Part shown: in pieces, positions 59,751-64,000 of the stretch
Position numbering within the stretch: the first letter of the stretch is position 1
Layout: the number at the start of each line of letters is the position of its first letter
Translations under genes and position numbers: made by a program
Notes under the pieces: generated by a model
The model's input: the letters and a program-made list of their open reading frames with translations, nothing else
The model's database searches: none
What the model was told of the DNA's origin: nothing
NCBI RefSeq assembly: GCF_000027005.1
Contig: NC_012966.1
Span: 1,488,001 to 1,552,000 of the forward strand
Direction: 5' to 3'
Source: Komagataella phaffii GS115
Taxonomy: Eukaryota; Ascomycota; Pichiomycetes; Pichiales; Pichiaceae
DNA length: 64,000 nt

Positions 59751-61742
59751 TTAGAATCTAGCAAGACCGGTCTTCTCGTAAGTGCCCAACTTGAACTGAG
59801 GAACAGTCATGTCTAAGGCCTCACCAGAGTATCCTAAATCTTCTCCAACCAAAGTGGCAGTCTTTTCACCGATCAAAAGAGCGGTGGTGTAGGTGTTACA
59901 ACCAACATTGTCTGGGCACACGGACAAGTCACCAACCTTCAAGCCCTTGACTCCGTAAACGTTGGATCTGTGGTCCAAAACACCACCCCATTTGACGATC
60001 TTGGAACCTTCTCTTGGACCGATGGAACAGGTTCCCAGACAGTGCCATGTGGTCTCAGTGTGCTCACGAATGTAGTTCTCAATGGCCTTGTCATCCTCCT
60101 CATCGTACTCGATGTCTGGATGAAGCTCGACCTGGTTCGAAGTAACGTGGCCTTCGTTCTTTGCAGTTGGCTTCTTCAAAGGTTGAGTCCAAGAACCGTG
60201 AGCAAGACCAGCAGACAAGTTCAAAGGTCCACCGTAGGCATTAGAGGTCTCCAAATCCATTTCCAAGGCTCTGGCCTCGGATGAGTATGGGAACAGAGGG
60301 TGGTGAGAAGTGACCTCACCGGCAAAGTGGTCCATTCTTCTAGCGGTTTCTCTAGACTTCTTGTAAGCCCAAACCATAGGAGCCATGTCTCTTTCATCGT
60401 TCATGAAACCTGGGTCGAAGTCTGGAGCTGCGTATGGGTCTGGGGAGGTAATGTGAATGGAACCTCTGGAGAATGGGTATTCCAAGAAGTGGAACATAGT
60501 CATGTACTTTCCAGGAGGAATCTTGGTGTGGTCACCGAAGAAACCAGCAATGATGGAGTAGTGCATAACTGGCTTGTCTGGCTTGTCTTCGAAGTATTCT
60601 CTGTAACCCTCCTGGAAGGATTCGTCCATTTGAGAGAGTTCTTCTGGTGTTGGTCTGATCTTGACACCAGCTTCGATACCGTTAGTGGCAAGAGGACCAG
60701 TACCATTGGCGTACCATTGGTCAAAGACTCTCTTTTGAATCTCAGCATCACCACGGACGAAGTCATCGAAAGACTCGTACTGAGGCTTGATTCTGTAAGG
60801 ACTGAAGAAACAGTAGTGGTCTTGGAAGTTTCTTCCGACACCTGGCAAGTTGACCAAAGGCTTAACACCAGCGGCTCTCAACTTGATTGGGTCACCAAAA
60901 CCGGATCTTTGCAAAACCAATGGAGAGGAGATGGTACCACAAGACAAAACGATTTGCTTTCTAGCACGGTAGATCTTGTGACTTGGCTTCTTTGGGTTCA
61001 AAGGCTTGCTTGGAACGGTTCTAACAGCAGCAGCTCTTCCGTCTTCGACAATAATTTTGTCGACCTTCGTGTTACAGATCAAGTACAAGTTGTCGTGGTT
61101 TCTCATAGTAGAGTGGACAAATGCATGAGCAGAGTCGGAACGACGACCAGTGTCTCTGTTGATCCACTTCAACCAGTGTTCAGCACCGTGAGCAGTAACC
61201 AAGTCTTCCAAGTCGTCAACGTATGGAATACCTTGGGACTCAGAAGCCCTCAAGAAGTCCTGGCAAACTGGGTAGGTGTAGTTACCGAAAGAAACCTTGA
61301 TTGGACCTTCGAAACCGTGAATGTCAGGGTTGTTGCAAGCTCTTTGGTAGGTCTCAGTCTTTTTCATCAATGGAAGCAAGTCCTTGGTTTTCCAGCCCTC
61401 GGCTTGGAAGTCATCGTAATCAGAAGCAGAACCTCTGGTGTACATCATGAAGTTGATAGAAGAACCACCACCCAAGACGTTAGCACATGGAACAATGGCT
61501 CTTCTACCATTCAAGTGAGGAGATGGGTTAGAAGTGTAGAAGGAAGCAGTCTTGGAGTCCAACTTCATGTTTCTTGGGTAAATACCTGGAAGGTAGACCC
61601 ATGGGTTGTTGAGGTTGTTCTCACCTGCTTCGATAAGACCAACTTTCAAGGAGTGGTCCAAGTTTGCCAATCTTCCGGCAATACAGGATCCACTGGATCC
61701 ACCACCTAGAACTAGGATATCAAACTCTTCGGGGATAGCCAT
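59751..61742 (-). CDS. AOX1: Alcohol oxidase 1
   Basis: Oxidises methanol to formaldehyde and hydrogen peroxide with FAD; the octamer fills peroxisomes during growth on methanol. The 663 residues form a GMC oxidoreductase: FAD-binding VLGGGSSGSCIAGRLA (11-26), GMC signature NVLGGGSSINFMMYTRGS (89-106), catalytic H567 and N616 in WHCLG and DNVGCNTYTT, and the C-terminal peroxisomal signal LARF. Codon use is strongly biased to preferred codons, matching massive expression. A paralogue, AOX2, exists elsewhere in K. phaffii; the promoter recognised here marks this copy as AOX1. Identification is secure. Confidence 0.99.
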   Translation of the reverse strand: MAIPEEFDILVLGGGSSGSCIAGRLANLDHSLKVGLIEAGENNLNNPWVYLPGIYPRNMKLDSKTASFYTSNPSPHLNGRRAIVPCANVLGGGSSINFMMYTRGSASDYDDFQAEGWKTKDLLPLMKKTETYQRACNNPDIHGFEGPIKVSFGNYTYPVCQDFLRASESQGIPYVDDLEDLVTAHGAEHWLKWINRDTGRRSDSAHAFVHSTMRNHDNLYLICNTKVDKIIVEDGRAAAVRTVPSKPLNPKKPSHKIYRARKQIVLSCGTISSPLVLQRSGFGDPIKLRAAGVKPLVNLPGVGRNFQDHYCFFSPYRIKPQYESFDDFVRGDAEIQKRVFDQWYANGTGPLATNGIEAGVKIRPTPEELSQMDESFQEGYREYFEDKPDKPVMHYSIIAGFFGDHTKIPPGKYMTMFHFLEYPFSRGSIHITSPDPYAAPDFDPGFMNDERDMAPMVWAYKKSRETARRMDHFAGEVTSHHPLFPYSSEARALEMDLETSNAYGGPLNLSAGLAHGSWTQPLKKPTAKNEGHVTSNQVELHPDIEYDEEDDKAIENYIREHTETTWHCLGTCSIGPREGSKIVKWGGVLDHRSNVYGVKGLKVGDLSVCPDNVGCNTYTTALLIGEKTATLVGEDLGYSGEALDMTVPQFKLGTYEKTGLARF

Positions 61743-62740
61743 CGTTTCGAATAATTAGTTGTTTTTTGATCTTCTCAAGTTGTCGTTAAAAGTCGTTAAA
61801 ATCAAAAGCTTGTCAATTGGAACCAGTCGCAATTATGAAAGTAAGCTAATAATGATGATAAAAAAAAAGGTTTAAGACAGGGCAGCTTCCTTCTGTTTAT
61901 ATATTGCTGTCAAGTAGGGGTTAGAACAGTTAAATTTTGATCATGAACGTTAGGCTATCAGCAGTATTCCCACCAGAATCTTGGAAGCATACAATGTGGA
62001 GACAATGCATAATCATCCAAAAAGCGGGTGTTTCCCCATTTGCGTTTCGGCACAGGTGCACCGGGGTTCAGAAGCGATAGAGAGACTGCGCTAAGCATTA
62101 ATGAGATTATTTTTGAGCATTCGTCAATCAATACCAAACAAGACAAACGGTATGCCGACTTTTGGAAGTTTCTTTTTGACCAACTGGCCGTTAGCATTTC
62201 AACGAACCAAACTTAGTTCATCTTGGATGAGATCACGCTTTTGTCATATTAGGTTCCAAGACAGCGTTTAAACTGTCAGTTTTGGGCCATTTGGGGAACA
62301 TGAAACTATTTGACCCCACACTCAGAAAGCCCTCATCTGGAGTGATGTTCGGGTGTAATGCGGAGCTTGTTGCATTCGGAAATAAACAAACATGAACCTC
62401 GCCAGGGGGGCCAGGATAGACAGGCTAATAAAGTCATGGTGTTAGTAGCCTAATAGAAGGAATTGGAATGAGCGAGCTCCAATCAAGCCCAATAACTGGG
62501 CTGGTTTTTCGATGGCAAAAGTGGGTGTTGAGGAGAAGAGGAGTGGAGGTCCTGCGTTTGCAACGGTCTGCTGCTAGTGTATCCCCTCCTGTTGCGTTTG
62601 GCACTTATGTGTGAGAATGGACCTGTGGATGTCGGATGGCAAAAAGGTTTCATTCAACCTTTCGTCTTTGGATGTTAGATCTCGAATAATAACTGTTATT
62701 TTTCAGTGTTCCCGATCTGCGTCTATTTCACAATACCAAC
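61743..62740 (-). promoter_or_regulatory. AOX1 promoter, shared with the divergent amine oxidase gene
   Basis: A 998-base intergenic region. On the minus strand it is the methanol-induced, glucose-repressed AOX1 promoter, known to be driven by Mxr1 and other activators. TATA is at 61896-61903. The BglII site at 62677-62682, the usual left end of cloned versions, is only 58 bases from the amine oxidase ATG, so those versions contain nearly the whole divergent promoter. An EcoRI-free, poly-T 5' leader precedes the start. Confidence 0.93.
61896..61903 (-). promoter_or_regulatory. TATA box of AOX1
   Basis: TATATAAA on the minus strand, 154-161 bases before the AOX1 ATG. It precedes the leader of roughly 115 bases known for the AOX1 transcript. 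Confidence 0.85.
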
Positions 62741-64000
62741 ATGAGTCAACCAAATCCAAATGTCATCATTGTAGGCGCTGGGATTTCAGGCATCAAAGCT
62801 GCAGTCGATCTCAAAAGCAATGGCGTGAATGCGTTGATTTTAGAGGGTAGGGACCGTATTGGAGGTAGGTTGGTTGCGACTCATGAAACCTCAGTCTCAT
62901 TGGATTTGGGGGCATCCTGGTTTCATCGTGTTCCTGACAATGTCCTATATGAGAAAGTTATCAATAAAGAATACAAGTCTCCGGTTGAATTTACCTTTGA
63001 TGACTCGAATGTCAAAATTATGGCCAAGCCAGTAGATTTGTTGCCATTTTGGCAGTTTGTCAAGTCCCAGCCTCAAGACGACACCTTACGGAATTTTGTT
63101 TATAAGTACTTGCAAACTACAAAGCTTAATGAAGTTGATACCCAAGATTTTATTAAGTTTGTTAGGGGTACCTCTGAGATTGGTGGTGCTGGCAATTGGT
63201 GTTATATATCCGGTAAGAATGCTGTCCCGCCGTCAGAAACTCAAGGCAGAGATGCCTTTGTCACCAGCACATATGCCCAAATTCTACAGCAAGAAGCTTC
63301 TTACTTGGACCCCTTTCAAATAATTACATCGTCCAAGGTCACCGAAATCATCAAAAACACTGCCAGCTCAACATATACAGTTAAGACCTCATCCGGAGTT
63401 ACTTACTCCGCAGACTTTGTTATTGTGACGGTGCCTCTAGGGGTTCTCAAAAGTGATGACATTTCATTTACTCCTCCACTCCCTACATCTATTTCCAGCC
63501 AATTGAACAAAGTCCAAATGGGAAACATTGCGAAAGTAATATTTGAGTTTGAAACTGTTTTCTGGGATGAAACTGTGGACAAATGGCTTTTGTTTCCCGA
63601 AACACATCCGGAAGAGGGCAACAAATTTGGTCATTTGCCTTTAGAATATGAACCTTCCTCAAGTGAATTCACTGCTCTTGTTTGCAACATTTTCAAATCA
63701 AAAAGTGCTAAGATCCTAGTGACATTGGTTAGCGCTCCCATAGCTATATACCTTGAGGCTCACCCCCAGGAAGCCTGGAACCTTTTGAAACCGATGTACT
63801 CTCAGATTTCTGCGTGCGACGAATCCGAGATTCCTAAACCTGTTAAGCAGGTGGTAACATCCTGGTCGTTGGACCCATTTAGCAAGGGCTCTGTTTCTGC
63901 TACAGGTCCTGAGGATATTCCCCTCATTAAAGAGTTTATACAAGGAGTAGGAAACTTGCGCTTTGCCGGGGAACATACAAGTGATGTAGCCAGGACTCAA
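62741..64000 (+). CDS. FMS1-like flavin polyamine oxidase (partial, right end cut)
   Basis: The first 420 codons of an FAD-dependent amine oxidase; the frame is still open at the window edge. The N-terminal dinucleotide fold (VIIVGAGISGIKAAVDL, residues 8-24) and EGRDRIGGRL follow the family, then LGASWFHRV, VIVTVPLGVLKSDDISF and, near the break, LRFAGEHTS, the C-terminal FAD motif. Relatives such as yeast Fms1 oxidise spermine and release hydrogen peroxide; Fms1 supplies beta-alanine for pantothenate. Any peroxisomal C-terminal signal lies outside the window. It is divergent from AOX1. Confidence 0.9.
   Translation, partial: MSQPNPNVIIVGAGISGIKAAVDLKSNGVNALILEGRDRIGGRLVATHETSVSLDLGASWFHRVPDNVLYEKVINKEYKSPVEFTFDDSNVKIMAKPVDLLPFWQFVKSQPQDDTLRNFVYKYLQTTKLNEVDTQDFIKFVRGTSEIGGAGNWCYISGKNAVPPSETQGRDAFVTSTYAQILQQEASYLDPFQIITSSKVTEIIKNTASSTYTVKTSSGVTYSADFVIVTVPLGVLKSDDISFTPPLPTSISSQLNKVQMGNIAKVIFEFETVFWDETVDKWLLFPETHPEEGNKFGHLPLEYEPSSSEFTALVCNIFKSKSAKILVTLVSAPIAIYLEAHPQEAWNLLKPMYSQISACDESEIPKPVKQVVTSWSLDPFSKGSVSATGPEDIPLIKEFIQGVGNLRFAGEHTSDVARTQ

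Noticed and set aside
60300..61709. Open frame of about 470 codons on the strand opposite AOX1
   Set aside because: It mirrors AOX1's strongly biased codons, which rarely produce antisense stops; the product is Val/Ser/Trp-rich without any domain.
1..64000. CRISPR arrays, insertion elements, retrotransposon remnants, horizontally acquired islands
   Set aside because: No tandem spaced repeats, terminal repeats, transposase or reverse transcriptase motifs, or blocks of foreign codon use were seen on reading both strands.

Overview
This is an ordinary, gene-dense nuclear chromosome segment from a methylotrophic budding yeast, almost certainly Komagataella phaffii (Pichia pastoris). The decisive evidence is a complete methanol-oxidising alcohol oxidase gene (AOX1, minus strand, 59751-61742) with its recognisable promoter. 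Short introns carry TACTAAC-type branch points, intergenic gaps are short, and nearly every gene has a clear Saccharomyces cerevisiae relative. I see no transposon, CRISPR array, rRNA, convincing tRNA or viral remnant. The window contains 46 protein-coding genes. Four are spliced (PBI2, SEC26, an SLC35F6-type transporter, RPL25), one has a broken reading frame near its start (FMN1), and one runs off the right edge (an FMS1-like amine oxidase).

Layout. 1-10.8 kb: GLN1, SOD1, AIM25, RSM26, a small coiled-coil gene, VPS25, CTP synthase, an unrecognised coiled-coil gene and PBI2. 11-25.5 kb: AMS1, CDC43, HEM25, LYS5, PEX14, LYS4, NHP2 and a large disordered protein. 25.6-36.8 kb: SEC26, MRPL7, GLE1, FMN1, a TLC-domain protein, a YDL206W-type cation exchanger, RPF1 and FMC1. 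36.9-47.2 kb: a PRP39/PRP42-family U1 snRNP protein, NCP1, an Mpv17/PMP22 protein, NOP1, an SLX5-like RING protein, an Atos-like protein and an SLC35F6-like transporter. 47.3-64 kb: VPS68, a GSK-3 kinase, MRPS18, RPL25, cytosolic MDH, neutral trehalase, YRB1, RER2, COQ1, a GFD2-like exonuclease fold, AOX1 and the amine oxidase.

How the genes relate. There are no operons; these are individually transcribed housekeeping genes. Functional themes recur: lysine biosynthesis (LYS4 and LYS5 on either side of PEX14), peroxisome and methanol metabolism (PEX14, AOX1, an Mpv17/PMP22 protein), mitochondrial translation and assembly (RSM26, MRPL7, MRPS18, FMC1), ribosome biogenesis (NHP2, NOP1, RPF1, RPL25), vesicle traffic (VPS25, SEC26, VPS68) and isoprenoid chains (RER2, COQ1, CDC43). 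Gene order preserves several S. cerevisiae neighbourhoods. Two blocks combine genes that S. cerevisiae now splits between duplicated chromosomes, as expected of a lineage that did not undergo the whole-genome duplication.

The points most worth checking are the FMN1 reading-frame break at a run of six C, the four-exon PBI2 gene, very short branch-point-to-acceptor distances in all introns, paired hairpins upstream of LYS4, convergent genes whose stop codons lie 1-7 bases apart, and the shared AOX1/amine-oxidase intergenic region. I did not find a clearly new multi-gene system.
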